Shown here one piece after another: positions 1-8,179 of a DNA stretch of 64,000 nt; the stretch's first letter is position 1, and each line of letters opens with the position of its first letter. This DNA comes from Winogradskyella sp. (lineage in GTDB: Bacteria; Bacteroidota; Bacteroidia; Flavobacteriales; Flavobacteriaceae): the NCBI RefSeq assembly GCF_028289625.1, contig NZ_JANQOM010000039.1, positions 1-64,000 on the forward strand, read 5' to 3'. The notes beneath the pieces were generated by a model. That model searched no databases. It saw only the letters and a program-made list of their open reading frames with translations, and was not told the DNA's origin. Made by a program: the position numbers and the translations under genes.

Positions 1-714
1 AAGGAATTGCGATTTTTAAACCCTTTGGTGAGTCGGCAACACCAGCATTCACATATTCCGAAATCTGATGAGTTTTTGGTAGAATTGATTGAAACTAAAG
101 ACGGTTATCATTTGTTCATGTATCCTTTTGAAGGTCGTTTAGTACATGAAGTATTCTCAGCGTTGGTTGCGTATCGTATTAGTAAACTAAAGCAGATTAC
201 TTTTACTATAGCTATGAACGATTATGGGTTTGAGTTACTAAGTGACCAACCGATTCCTGTGGATGAGAATAATGTTGAAGCATTGTTGAACAAGGATAAT
301 TTAATGGATGATGTTATTGCCAGTATTAATGCCTCAGAAATGGCATCACGTAAGTTCAGGGATATTGCTGTGATTGCAGGGTTGGTAGTGCAATCACAAC
401 CTGGAACTCGAAAAAACAATAAGAGTTTACAATCATCTTCAGGACTTATTTTTAGAGTATTAGAAGATTATGAGCAGGATAATTTATTATTGCGACAAGC
501 TTATACGGAGGTATTTAATCAGCAACTGGAAGAAGCAAGATTACAACAAGCTTTTAAACGTATTTCAAAAAGTAAAATCATTGTAAAGCATGCAAAGTCT
601 TTTACACCATTGAGTTTTCCACTTAAAGTAGATAGTCTTAGGGGCACTATGAGTAATGAGAATTTAGATAAACGGATACAACGTATTAAAGAACAAGCTT
701 TTAAAATTGATTAG
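1..714 (+). CDS. Ligase-associated DEXH-box DNA helicase, C-terminal part (5' truncated by window)
   Basis: The reading frame is open from base 1 to the TAG at 712-714, so only the last ~237 codons of a longer gene are present. The segment has no helicase motifs of its own, but the C-terminal sequence (SRQHQHSHIPKSDEF near the start, a VHE..SALVAYRIS stretch, and a late FQQLEEARLQQAF-type helix) resembles the end of the Lhr-like helicases that travel with ATP-dependent DNA ligases. The next gene is the ligase-associated phosphoesterase PdeM, which is the usual neighbour and the main support for the call. The TTG at 7 is not a real start. Role by family: DNA repair. Confidence is moderate because the catalytic part lies outside the window. 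Confidence 0.75.
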   Translation, partial: KELRFLNPLVSRQHQHSHIPKSDEFLVELIETKDGYHLFMYPFEGRLVHEVFSALVAYRISKLKQITFTIAMNDYGFELLSDQPIPVDENNVEALLNKDNLMDDVIASINASEMASRKFRDIAVIAGLVVQSQPGTRKNNKSLQSSSGLIFRVLEDYEQDNLLLRQAYTEVFNQQLEEARLQQAFKRISKSKIIVKHAKSFTPLSFPLKVDSLRGTMSNENLDKRIQRIKEQAFKID

Positions 715-717
715 AAG

Positions 718-835
718 GTCAGTTCGAGTATTTTCATTTCACCTTGTGAAATGAAAATGTATCGAGAATAACATGAAATTCTATCCTCGATATTATTTTC
801 CTCATTTTTAATTTCAAAAAACCACTCGAATTGAC
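718..835. repeat. Composite palindromic (MITE/REP-like) element between helicase and pdeM
   Basis: The ends are imperfect inverted repeats: GTCAGTTCGAGT (718-729) and ACTCGAATTGAC (824-835), complementary at 11 of 12 positions. Inside lie a perfect 13-bp stem with a 3-base loop (730-742 with 746-758) and a second 7-bp stem TATCGAG/CTCGATA (760-766 with 786-792). The element fills the whole intergenic gap and its right end covers the TTG proposed as the pdeM start. No coding content is visible. Confidence 0.7.
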
Positions 836-1508
836 GAATTTCACTTTTGATTTGAAAATAGTAACCGAAAATATCACCATACTAGATGAGGTTTTAACGT
901 TAACCAATCAACGTGCCATCTTTTGGGAAAGTCAGAACACTTTAATTCTCTCGGACATTCATATAGGTAAAACAGCACATTTCAGAAAGCATGGTATTCC
1001 AATGCCAGATGGTATCTTACAAAAAGATTTAAAGCGATTAGAACAGTTGATACTTCATTTTAGAGTCAAAAAATTACTGATAGTAGGTGATTTATTTCAT
1101 GCAGAGACCAATAGTGATATGGTGACATTTAAGTCATGGTTAGCGCAGTTTCAAGGTTTAAAGCTTGTTTTAGTAAAAGGTAATCATGATAGGTTATCTA
1201 AACGTAAACGTTTAATGGATGATTTGAACATTAAAGTAGTAAAGGAGTTGGTTGTTAGCCCATTTACATTTGTTCATGATAATTTAGAACGAAATTATGA
1301 ATCGTTTATGATTTCAGGTCATACACATCCAGGTATTTTGATAAAAGGAAAAGGTAAACAGAAGTTGAAACTACCATGCTATCAAATAACGTCGAAGCAA
1401 TTGATACTTCCAGCTTTTAGCCTGTTTACAGGTTTAAATACCAGAGCAAATCCTGATGAGTCCGTTTGTTATGCTTTTACTGATTCGACAATATTTAAGT
1501 TTAAATGA
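831..1508 (+). CDS. pdeM: Ligase-associated DNA damage response endonuclease PdeM (metallophosphoesterase)
   Basis: A calcineurin-like phosphoesterase of 225 residues. The metal-binding motifs are in order: DIH at 42-44, GDLFH at 86-90, GNHD at 117-120 and GHTHPG at 163-168. Residues 26-53 (NQRAIFW, then SDIHIGKTAHFRKHG) are typical of the family that accompanies ligase-associated helicases, and the preceding gene is such a helicase. By family it acts in DNA processing or repair. No ATG start is available: the TTG at 831 falls inside the terminal repeat of the upstream palindromic element, and a TTG at 852 is an alternative that keeps all conserved residues. Function is confident; the start is not. 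Confidence 0.88.
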   Translation: MTNFTFDLKIVTENITILDEVLTLTNQRAIFWESQNTLILSDIHIGKTAHFRKHGIPMPDGILQKDLKRLEQLILHFRVKKLLIVGDLFHAETNSDMVTFKSWLAQFQGLKLVLVKGNHDRLSKRKRLMDDLNIKVVKELVVSPFTFVHDNLERNYESFMISGHTHPGILIKGKGKQKLKLPCYQITSKQLILPAFSLFTGLNTRANPDESVCYAFTDSTIFKFK

Positions 1509-1624
1509 ATTGTATTTCATCGAATATTTAAGACTTTTTATCGACAATTCAATATAGTTTTATATGTTTGAAGTCCCAAATTGATTGTCATAGCTAATTC
1601 TGTGACAATAAAAATATTAACCAA

Positions 1625-2038
1625 ATGAAAAACCTACTTAAATTGACACAAATTTTGTGTCTTACTTTGATGCTAACTGCCTGTGCATCTGACTTGGACT
1701 TCAATGATAGTTTACAAGAAGTTACCCATTCACAATTAAGTGAACCTTGCGTAAATCAAGATCCCGCTGCAAGAGTTATCAATAATAGTACTGAAGCCTT
1801 TGATTTGCTTGTACTGGATACAGAAGGTACGGTTTTGGTAGAAATGTTAAGCATTCAAGCTAATACTACAACATCTTGGGCAAGTTTTCCAGAGGGTGAT
1901 ATCACATTCTCTCTTAACAGCAATGTTTCTACGACAGATGATATAGCAGTAGTATTGAAAATGGGCACTTGTATGGTATATGATATAGAAATTGACATTA
2001 ATAATCAAATAGTTTCTAATACACCTACAAGGCTTTAG
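1625..2038 (+). CDS. Hypothetical lipoprotein
   Basis: A 137-residue protein with a short basic N-terminus, a hydrophobic stretch and a lipobox (LTAC, Cys at about residue 20), so it should be an exported lipoprotein. The mature part is acidic, Ser/Thr-rich and predicted beta-rich, with two later cysteines that could pair. I do not recognise a family. It stands alone on the + strand and its 3' end overlaps by 14 bp the 3' end of the methyltransferase on the opposite strand, so the two transcripts converge. No terminator is obvious between them. Confidence 0.75.
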   Translation: MKNLLKLTQILCLTLMLTACASDLDFNDSLQEVTHSQLSEPCVNQDPAARVINNSTEAFDLLVLDTEGTVLVEMLSIQANTTTSWASFPEGDITFSLNSNVSTTDDIAVVLKMGTCMVYDIEIDINNQIVSNTPTRL

Positions 2039-3206
2039 AGCAAATAATAATAATTTTTGAGTTACTCTTGTCAGTTGTAAAAAAAAGATAACACTGCCCA
2101 CCATCTTTTATTCTTAGTTTTTTTCGAATATCACCTACGGAAAGTGGAAAATTTCTTGTGGTAACATTGGCTTTATCAATCTTCTCTTTTGCAAATGCCT
2201 TTTTGTTGAAAGGGATTATTTTTTCTATCTTAAATCGTCTACCAGGAAAATCTATTAGCTTTTCGGAAGTATATAAATGTGAATGTTTATGAAGCTTACT
2301 AACCTTAAATGCACTACTGACAGAATTAAAAGCACCAGCTTTTAAAATTGCCGAATTTGGCTCATACAAGTAGGCGAGTGGTTTTGAATATTCAACTAAA
2401 GTAGTGGCTTCTTCATTATACTTAAATTCAAAAGCTTGATGTATTGATTTTGAAATATTTATAGTCTTGATAATGAATTCAGTTTCGCTATTCCGTTCTA
2501 AAACCCATAATAATTCCTTGACTTCGTTATCTACGGCCACAATATGCAGTTCCTTAATAAATTTTAAATCGTTCGTAGTTGCTTTAATATCGAGCAATGG
2601 TGAGGTTTTAATCAATACGTTTTTAGCATACTTCAAAAACAAACCTTGAAACAGCTTTACATTTGGAGTACAATCAGACAGTAAAAATACTTTTTGTTTT
2701 GAACCGTCTCTTCGCGAAGGGTCAATATATATCCAATCAAACGCTTTATCAATTCGCTTTAGGGCGTCTATGCCACTTTCTTTAAGGCAAATAATATTAT
2801 TGGCATGAAGCTGTTGGTAGTTGTGCGAAACGATTTTAGAGAGCTCTACATTAATTTCGCAATGGGTAACTGATTCAATTTTTCTTGAAAAACAATAAGC
2901 ATCCACACCAAAGCCACCAGTAAGGTCGATTAAGGTATTTCCTGTAACTAAATCAGCTTTATACTTGGCGGTGACTTCAGATGAGGTTTGCTCTATGTTA
3001 AGTTTGTTAGGGTAGTAAATATTTTGGGCATTGAACCAAGTAGGCAACTTCTTTTTGCTCCGCTTTTTGGCTTCAATTTGTTCAACGATTTCTTGTGAAG
3101 ATGTACCTTCAAAATAGATGCCTCTCAATAATAAACTAGAAATGTCTGAATCTAAATTTGAGTTTATAAAGTTTTGAATTTCAATATTTAGAAGATTTAA
3201 ATTCAA
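2025..3206 (-). CDS. Class I SAM-dependent methyltransferase with THUMP-like C-terminal domain
   Basis: A 393-residue protein. A Rossmann-fold SAM-binding motif (LIDLTGGFGVDA, residues 92-103) is followed by an acidic CEIN loop near 116-119 and a DPSRRD motif at 162-167, as in putative RNA-directed methyltransferases. The C-terminal ~100 residues (FPGRRFKIEKIIPFNK onward, then an NVTTRNFPLSVGDIRKKLRIKDGG-like segment) match the THUMP-like domain that follows this methyltransferase in Bacteroidota. The likely substrate is RNA, which is inference from the domain. It lies 12 bp downstream of the haloperoxidase-like gene on the same strand, so co-transcription is possible. Confidence 0.8.
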   Translation of the reverse strand: MNLNLLNIEIQNFINSNLDSDISSLLLRGIYFEGTSSQEIVEQIEAKKRSKKKLPTWFNAQNIYYPNKLNIEQTSSEVTAKYKADLVTGNTLIDLTGGFGVDAYCFSRKIESVTHCEINVELSKIVSHNYQQLHANNIICLKESGIDALKRIDKAFDWIYIDPSRRDGSKQKVFLLSDCTPNVKLFQGLFLKYAKNVLIKTSPLLDIKATTNDLKFIKELHIVAVDNEVKELLWVLERNSETEFIIKTINISKSIHQAFEFKYNEEATTLVEYSKPLAYLYEPNSAILKAGAFNSVSSAFKVSKLHKHSHLYTSEKLIDFPGRRFKIEKIIPFNKKAFAKEKIDKANVTTRNFPLSVGDIRKKLRIKDGGQCYLFFTTDKSNSKIIIICSKAL

Positions 3207-3218
3207 GATTACTTTAAG

Positions 3219-4682
3219 TTATTGCGCTCCAATATGTTTTTTATAGAATTTCCAAACTTCCTTGGCGACTTGCCTTCCTAATTCTAATCCAGCTACATTA
3301 TCAGCTTGGATATGATATCCACCTAAAACTCTTGAAATTCCGGCCATTTCGGCAGTTTCTGTAAAAGTTGGAAACTCTAATGTTATAGTATCTCCTAGAT
3401 TATTGGGTTCAGTCATTGCGCCTGCAACCAACTGTGCACTCGAGCCAAATTCATCACTTCCTGTCCAGATTTTCAATGCTTCACCACAACCTCCACTTAT
3501 TGTGCTATGTCCTGAAACATAACTCGGGAAAGGCGGACACAAAAACGTTTCTGGAGAATAAGGCCGCCATTGCTCTCCATCAATTTCAATCATACCTTTA
3601 CCTTCACCACCCCAAGCTTTTATCTTTTGATTATCATAATATTCATGAACTAATGCATACGGTCTGGCATAGTCATAATACATTTTCGAATCCCAAGATG
3701 CAATAAATGCATCCATTGCGACCACTTGATTATAAAAATACATTTTGACATCTTGGTCAAGCGTATGAGTATCTCTTCTTGATACATCTTGAGCAAATTT
3801 TAGCCAATGTCCTGCTTGTTGTACTGATTGTGGGCCATCACGCATAAACTCTACTAAAGCTTTTTGATAATCCGTAAGATTTGCTTGCATTTGAATGACC
3901 TCTTTTACTTCAATTTCCAATTGTTCTGAACCAATCATTGGCGGTGGGCCAGGTCTAAATTGATCTCCAGATTTTAATGCAATAGGTTTAACCTTGTCCC
4001 AATAAGGGGTTAGGCATCCAGGTGCAAACTTCCCACCTTTACCATCAGAAAAGTATTTTGGTTGCCAACGGTTGGCATCAACATTATTATCTGCAGAATT
4101 AACAGGTTCATATCCAACATAATTAAAATAAGCTTCTCCATTAGATCCAGCTTCTTCTCCATACTGATTTGCACCATCTCCTTTACGCGCTTCTATGACT
4201 GCTTTTGCTGCTAGGTTACCAATACCTTCTGGTGAATTAGGATCAAGACTATTGTTATTGGGATCTAAGCCTAATTCTGTCATGAAATCTGCAAATAAAG
4301 CTTTATCAGAATAGTAGTATTCATTCATTGCTCTAAATGCCGCATAACTGATTGCGATTTCTTTATTTTTTAGTGTACATTCATTTTCTGGTCTTCTTTC
4401 TACATTTTTTAAATAAACAGGAATCGCTTTTTCGTCATATCGTGACCATGCATCAAAAACAGCTACAAATATTAATCCTAAGTAACGTGATGTCACTGTT
4501 GGTCTGGGTTGAAAACGTTCAGTGTCATTCGCAGTTGCTGTGAGTGCCATTCTTCCCCATTTATAAGCCATATTGTTGACTCCGATTGGTTCAGGTGTAA
4601 TGGTAATTTTATTTTTTTTGCTGTCTTCTTTACAGCCTAAAATGACTAGAGCAAAAAATATAACTAAACCGACTCTCTTCAT
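3219..4682 (-). CDS. Vanadium-dependent haloperoxidase / PAP2-type lipoprotein
   Basis: A 487-residue lipoprotein (lipobox VILGC, Cys17). The phosphate/vanadate pocket of the PAP2/vanadium haloperoxidase superfamily is visible: K333 and R340-P341 in a KMYYDYARP segment, SGHS at 390-393, and S450-R451 with H457 in SRVLGGYH. Family members either oxidise halides with peroxide or hydrolyse phosphate esters; the pocket residues alone do not decide which. The N-terminal ~250 residues are alpha-helical and match the long bacterial haloperoxidase-like branch. Its location should be periplasmic or outer-membrane attached. The gene follows an AI-2E-type permease gene by 18 bp on the same strand. Confidence 0.85.
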   Translation of the reverse strand: MKRVGLVIFFALVILGCKEDSKKNKITITPEPIGVNNMAYKWGRMALTATANDTERFQPRPTVTSRYLGLIFVAVFDAWSRYDEKAIPVYLKNVERRPENECTLKNKEIAISYAAFRAMNEYYYSDKALFADFMTELGLDPNNNSLDPNSPEGIGNLAAKAVIEARKGDGANQYGEEAGSNGEAYFNYVGYEPVNSADNNVDANRWQPKYFSDGKGGKFAPGCLTPYWDKVKPIALKSGDQFRPGPPPMIGSEQLEIEVKEVIQMQANLTDYQKALVEFMRDGPQSVQQAGHWLKFAQDVSRRDTHTLDQDVKMYFYNQVVAMDAFIASWDSKMYYDYARPYALVHEYYDNQKIKAWGGEGKGMIEIDGEQWRPYSPETFLCPPFPSYVSGHSTISGGCGEALKIWTGSDEFGSSAQLVAGAMTEPNNLGDTITLEFPTFTETAEMAGISRVLGGYHIQADNVAGLELGRQVAKEVWKFYKKHIGAQ

Positions 4683-4700
4683 ATTTTTAATTGCTATTAC

Positions 4701-5789
4701 TTATAATCCTTTTGTAAGTTTATTCACGATTTTGTATTCCGATAAGAACTCTTTTAATATCACTTTTATGGCAGTATAAGCAGGAACAGCAACAATCATT
4801 CCCACAATGCCGAATAGAATTCCTGCAATGATAATAACAAGGAATATTTCTAAAGGATGAGATTTGACACTCTTTGAAAAAATAAAAGGTTGACTAAAGA
4901 AATTATCAACTAATTGTGCTATGATAAATCCTATCATGACATAGGTCGTTTTTGGCAAAATCACGTCACTAAAACTTTCGCCCAAATTACTGGACATACT
5001 TAGTAAGAGCATTAAGAAACCACTAACCAAAGGCCCAACATAAGGAACTAAGTTGAGCAATGCACATAAAAAGGCAATAACTAAGGCATTATCGATTCTA
5101 AAAACCAATAATACGATGGTGTAGATTACAAAAAGAATTAAGATTTGGAATATAAGCCCAACAAAATAGCGCGATAAAAGATCTTTTATTTTATTCCATG
5201 AATGTCTTGAGCGCATTTCTTTACCATCGGGAACAAATATCATGATACCATTTTCGAAGAGTTGACTGTCCTTTAAAAAGAAAAATGAAATGAATAGAAC
5301 AGAGAACAGTCCTATACTAAAACTGCCTAAACCACTAACTATACCATTAAAAAAGTTGGGGATTAGAGAAAAATCCAATTTCGATAGTAGGTTAGAATCT
5401 TTTATGGATTGCTCAACATCGATATTGTTAAACTCAAAATAAGTGATAATCTGTTGGTAGAGGTCGTCGACATTTCGTTCTAATTGTTGAAAATCCAATA
5501 AGGCCAGATTTTTTCCTTGGTCAGCAATAAGTGGAATAAACATACTTATTAAGCTTAGTAATATACCAACAAATAAAATCATTGTAACTATTACGGCTAA
5601 GGTATTATTGAATTTCAGCTTGCGTCTTAAAAACAAGATGATGGGTCGCCCTATCAACGAAATCACAGCTGCTACGGCGATGTAAACGATGACCGATTGG
5701 ATTTTGTAGAGAAAAAACAAAACCAAGGTTATGGCAACCAGAATGCCTAAAGCTCTTAGAATACCATTAGCGATGATTTTTGAGTTCAT
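4701..5789 (-). CDS. AI-2E family transporter (permease)
   Basis: A 362-residue integral membrane protein. Pairs of hydrophobic segments occupy residues ~10-85. A less hydrophobic middle follows (~90-150, with a QQLERNVDDLYQQI helix), and further segments run to ~345 with the NLVPYVGPLVSG motif and the VDNFFSQPFIFSKSVKSHP region that are typical of this family. Members act as permeases or as sodium/proton antiporters, and the AI-2 export role is proven for only one. Substrate here is unknown. It probably shares a transcript with the haloperoxidase-like lipoprotein downstream. Start is the ATG at 5789. Confidence 0.9.
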   Translation of the reverse strand: MNSKIIANGILRALGILVAITLVLFFLYKIQSVIVYIAVAAVISLIGRPIILFLRRKLKFNNTLAVIVTMILFVGILLSLISMFIPLIADQGKNLALLDFQQLERNVDDLYQQIITYFEFNNIDVEQSIKDSNLLSKLDFSLIPNFFNGIVSGLGSFSIGLFSVLFISFFFLKDSQLFENGIMIFVPDGKEMRSRHSWNKIKDLLSRYFVGLIFQILILFVIYTIVLLVFRIDNALVIAFLCALLNLVPYVGPLVSGFLMLLLSMSSNLGESFSDVILPKTTYVMIGFIIAQLVDNFFSQPFIFSKSVKSHPLEIFLVIIIAGILFGIVGMIVAVPAYTAIKVILKEFLSEYKIVNKLTKGL

Positions 5790-5802
5790 AACTCAAAGAT
5801 GC

Positions 5803-5830
5803 TGAAAAAATTCCGATAACTATCGGAACA
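5803..5830 (-). terminator. Rho-independent terminator after the TrmH-family gene
   Basis: On the minus strand a perfect 8-bp stem TTCCGATA/TATCGGAA (5811-5828) with a 2-base loop is followed by six T residues. It begins about 15 bp beyond the stop of the TrmH-family gene. Confidence 0.8.
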
Positions 5831-5842
5831 GCGAGATAAATT

Positions 5843-6343
5843 TCATGAATTAAGCTGTTTGGTAATTTCGTATAACCCTATACTGGTAGCTTGTACGACA
5901 TTCATACTACTATTAGTCCCATACATATTGATATGCACTATGGCATCACACTGCTCTAAAACAGATTCTGAAATCCCAAAGTTTTCATCACCAATGACAA
6001 GCACAATTGGTTGATTCGTATTTAACTTGAACTTAGTTAATTCTATACTGTTTTCAGTAATCTCTAAAGCGATTATAAAGTGTTTAGTTTTGAGTTTGTT
6101 GATGACACTATTAATATCATTATCAATTCTATAATTGACATACTTCTCCGTAGAGCGCGATGTCTTGGACATGCGCTTTCCAATAGGAATAGTATCACCG
6201 TAGAATACAATCTCTTCAATATTAAAAGCGTCTGCAATACGAAATAGAGAGCCAATATTTGGTGCATTACTAATGTTATCACAAATCAAGGTAATGGGAT
6301 GCTTTTGTTTTTTGAAGTTTGAGTTGTAGTGGCTGAGTTGCAA
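5843..6343 (-). CDS. TrmH/SpoU family RNA 2'-O-methyltransferase
   Basis: A short (166 residues) SPOUT methyltransferase made of the catalytic domain alone. The three family motifs are present: NIGSLFRIADAF at 29-40 (motif 1, catalytic Arg35), LVIGDENFGIS at 114-124 (motif 2) and HINMYGTNSSMNVVQA at 137-152 (motif 3). The deep trefoil knot built by motifs 2 and 3 binds SAM. The target is probably tRNA or rRNA ribose; which nucleotide cannot be read from sequence. It lacks the N-terminal L30e-like substrate domain found in larger TrmH relatives. Confidence 0.9.
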   Translation of the reverse strand: MQLSHYNSNFKKQKHPITLICDNISNAPNIGSLFRIADAFNIEEIVFYGDTIPIGKRMSKTSRSTEKYVNYRIDNDINSVINKLKTKHFIIALEITENSIELTKFKLNTNQPIVLVIGDENFGISESVLEQCDAIVHINMYGTNSSMNVVQATSIGLYEITKQLNS

Positions 6344-6409
6344 ACTGATTCCAGATTTATGAATTATGATTTACGATTTATGGGTTCTAAAATTGTAAAT
6401 CTACAATCG

Positions 6410-7081
6410 TCAATTAGAGAAGGCATATTTTACAATATTGGCGCCCATTTTTAGGGCTTTCTCGCGTACATCTTCAGGATCATTGTGTACTTCTTGGTCT
6501 TCCCAACCATCTCCCAAATCACTTTCAAATGTGAATAAGAGTACCAATCGATTTTCATGAAAAATACCTAGGGCTTGAGGTGCTTTACCATCGTGCTCAT
6601 GGATTTTTGGTAAACCATTCGGGAAATTATATGCCGAATTAAAGATTTCGTGATTTTTGGGTATTTCTCTTAATTCATTATTTGGAAACACTTTTTTTAG
6701 TTCTTTGGTAATATAAGGCTCCATACCGTAATTGTCATCGATGTGAAGAAATCCACCAGAAATCAAGTACTTTCTTAAGTTTTCGGCATCATCATCGCTA
6801 AAAAACACATTGCCATGACCTGTCATATGCAACAATGGGAATTGAAAAATATCAATACTGCCCACTTCAACCGTTTGGATATTCTCATTGATATTAGTAT
6901 CAATATTATCATTACAATATTTAACCAAATTTGGTAAGGCTGTAGGATTACTGTACCAATCTCCACCACCTTTATACTTTAATACAGCAACATCTTGAGC
7001 TATAAGCTGAGCACTTGTTAAACTCATCATAATTCCTATGAGCAATGTAAGTGGTCTTGTTTTTTTCGACTGAAGGTTCAT
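6410..7081 (-). CDS. DUF4159 domain-containing exported protein
   Basis: A 223-residue protein with an N-terminal signal peptide (hydrophobic residues ~12-28, cleavage near SAQLIAQ). The mature part matches DUF4159: VLKYKGGGDWYSNP near the start, then MTGHG, SGGFLHIDDNYG and a late DLGDGWEDQ segment. The domain is related to class I amidotransferase-like folds found in cell-envelope proteins of Bacteroidota, and its function is not established. Its start is only 25 bp from the start of the divergent DUF1223 gene. A TACATTTG -7-like element on the minus strand (7086-7093) lies almost against its ATG. Confidence 0.85.
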   Translation of the reverse strand: MNLQSKKTRPLTLLIGIMMSLTSAQLIAQDVAVLKYKGGGDWYSNPTALPNLVKYCNDNIDTNINENIQTVEVGSIDIFQFPLLHMTGHGNVFFSDDDAENLRKYLISGGFLHIDDNYGMEPYITKELKKVFPNNELREIPKNHEIFNSAYNFPNGLPKIHEHDGKAPQALGIFHENRLVLLFTFESDLGDGWEDQEVHNDPEDVREKALKMGANIVKYAFSN

Positions 7082-7085
7082 ATTT

Positions 7086-7093
7086 CAAATGTA
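7086..7093 (-). promoter_or_regulatory. Possible -7 element of the DUF4159 gene
   Basis: TACATTTG on the minus strand fits the Bacteroidota -7 consensus TAnnTTTG. Only four bases separate it from the ATG, which would give a nearly leaderless mRNA. No convincing TTTG -33 element is visible, so this is tentative. Confidence 0.35.
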
Positions 7094-7106
7094 AAAAAGA
7101 AATCCT

Positions 7107-7832
7107 ATGAAGTCTATTCTCTTAACATTATTTATAATTCCTGTATTTATTTTTTCATTGTTTAAGGATAAACCTACTACTTCCAGTAATATAATAGTGC
7201 TTGAATTATTTACCTCACAAGGCTGTTCGAGTTGTCCGCCAGCAGACCGACTTTTGAACGAAGTAAAGAGCGATAATATCATTGCTTTATCTTATCATGT
7301 GGATTATTGGAATTATATAGGTTGGAAAGACCCTTTTAGTAAATCTGTATATACTGAAAGACAGCGTGATTATGGTATTAAGTTTAATAGTAGTACCATC
7401 TACACACCTCAATTGGTAATTAATGGGCAGGAACATATTGTAGGTTCTGACAGACGCTTGTTAAATCAAAAGATTGGAAAGTATTCTAAAACTGATAATT
7501 TGAATAGTGTTTCCTTGACTGAAGTTTCTAAATCTGAAGCTATTGTAAATTTCAATTACAAAGTAGTAGGGAATCTTGACGATACTTATATACGAACAAT
7601 TTTGGTTATTAATGAACGTAAAACCTCTGTGAAACGTGGTGAAAATAGAAATCGCGAACTCACCAATACTAATATTGTTGTTAATGAGCAGCGTTTTAAG
7701 CTAGAATCTAATTCTGGCAAAGGGTCTATCATAGTGCCAGAAATCGTTGCGTCTTCGGACGATTTATCCTTAATAGTTGTCATTGAGAATAGTAATCTAG
7801 ATATTACCGGCGCAAATATGGAAGAAATTTAA
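7107..7832 (+). CDS. DUF1223 domain-containing protein (thioredoxin-like fold)
   Basis: A 241-residue protein with an N-terminal hydrophobic segment (signal anchor or signal peptide, residues 3-18). The domain begins with VLELFTSQGCSSCPPADRLL, a thioredoxin-like CxxC pair at about 38-41, and continues with HVDYWNYIGWKDPFS, the signature of DUF1223. A redox role in the periplasm is plausible from the fold but not proven for the family. It is divergent from the DUF4159 gene with only 25 bp between the start codons, so at least one promoter must overlap coding sequence. Confidence 0.85.
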   Translation: MKSILLTLFIIPVFIFSLFKDKPTTSSNIIVLELFTSQGCSSCPPADRLLNEVKSDNIIALSYHVDYWNYIGWKDPFSKSVYTERQRDYGIKFNSSTIYTPQLVINGQEHIVGSDRRLLNQKIGKYSKTDNLNSVSLTEVSKSEAIVNFNYKVVGNLDDTYIRTILVINERKTSVKRGENRNRELTNTNIVVNEQRFKLESNSGKGSIIVPEIVASSDDLSLIVVIENSNLDITGANMEEI

Positions 7833-8179
7833 TTTTAAATATATTATCTCATGAGTTGGTTTGTTAATAAAGGTAGATGTGTAAAACTAGTATAAATACT
7901 TAATTGTTTTTAAATACAAGATTTTTAAATTTGTATATAAGAAAAAACCTCTTCAATACAACAGGAGAGGCTTTAACTTTAAACAGACCTATTGCTATCT
8001 TGGCTCTAACACAAAAAGAGATAAGTGGTTTTAGGTCTTTCTCAATTACAAAGGTTTGTAAAAAAAGTTAATCAACCTAGAATTTTGGAACTACAATCTC
8101 AACAGATCTTTAACAATCTAGTTGTTAATAAGTTAAGTTTTTTGTTAACAAGGCTATTGATAAAATACATATTAAAAAA
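7833..8179. other. 347-bp convergent intergenic gap with inverted repeats
   Basis: This gap lies between two 3' ends (DUF1223 on +, rsmE on -), where little sequence is expected. No open frame of note is seen. It contains paired AGACCTA (7985-7991) and TAGGTCT (8032-8038) enclosing CTCT/AGAG (8004-8007 with 8017-8020). It also has a terminator-like hairpin at 7941-7970. A small structured RNA is possible; nothing more can be supported. Confidence 0.5.
7941..7970 (-). terminator. Probable Rho-independent terminator on the minus strand
   Basis: On the minus strand CCTCT and AGAGG pair (7948-7952 with 7966-7970) around a ~13-base loop and are followed by a run of six T. It is 210 bp beyond the rsmE stop, so it either ends a long rsmE 3' leader or a separate small RNA. 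Confidence 0.5.
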
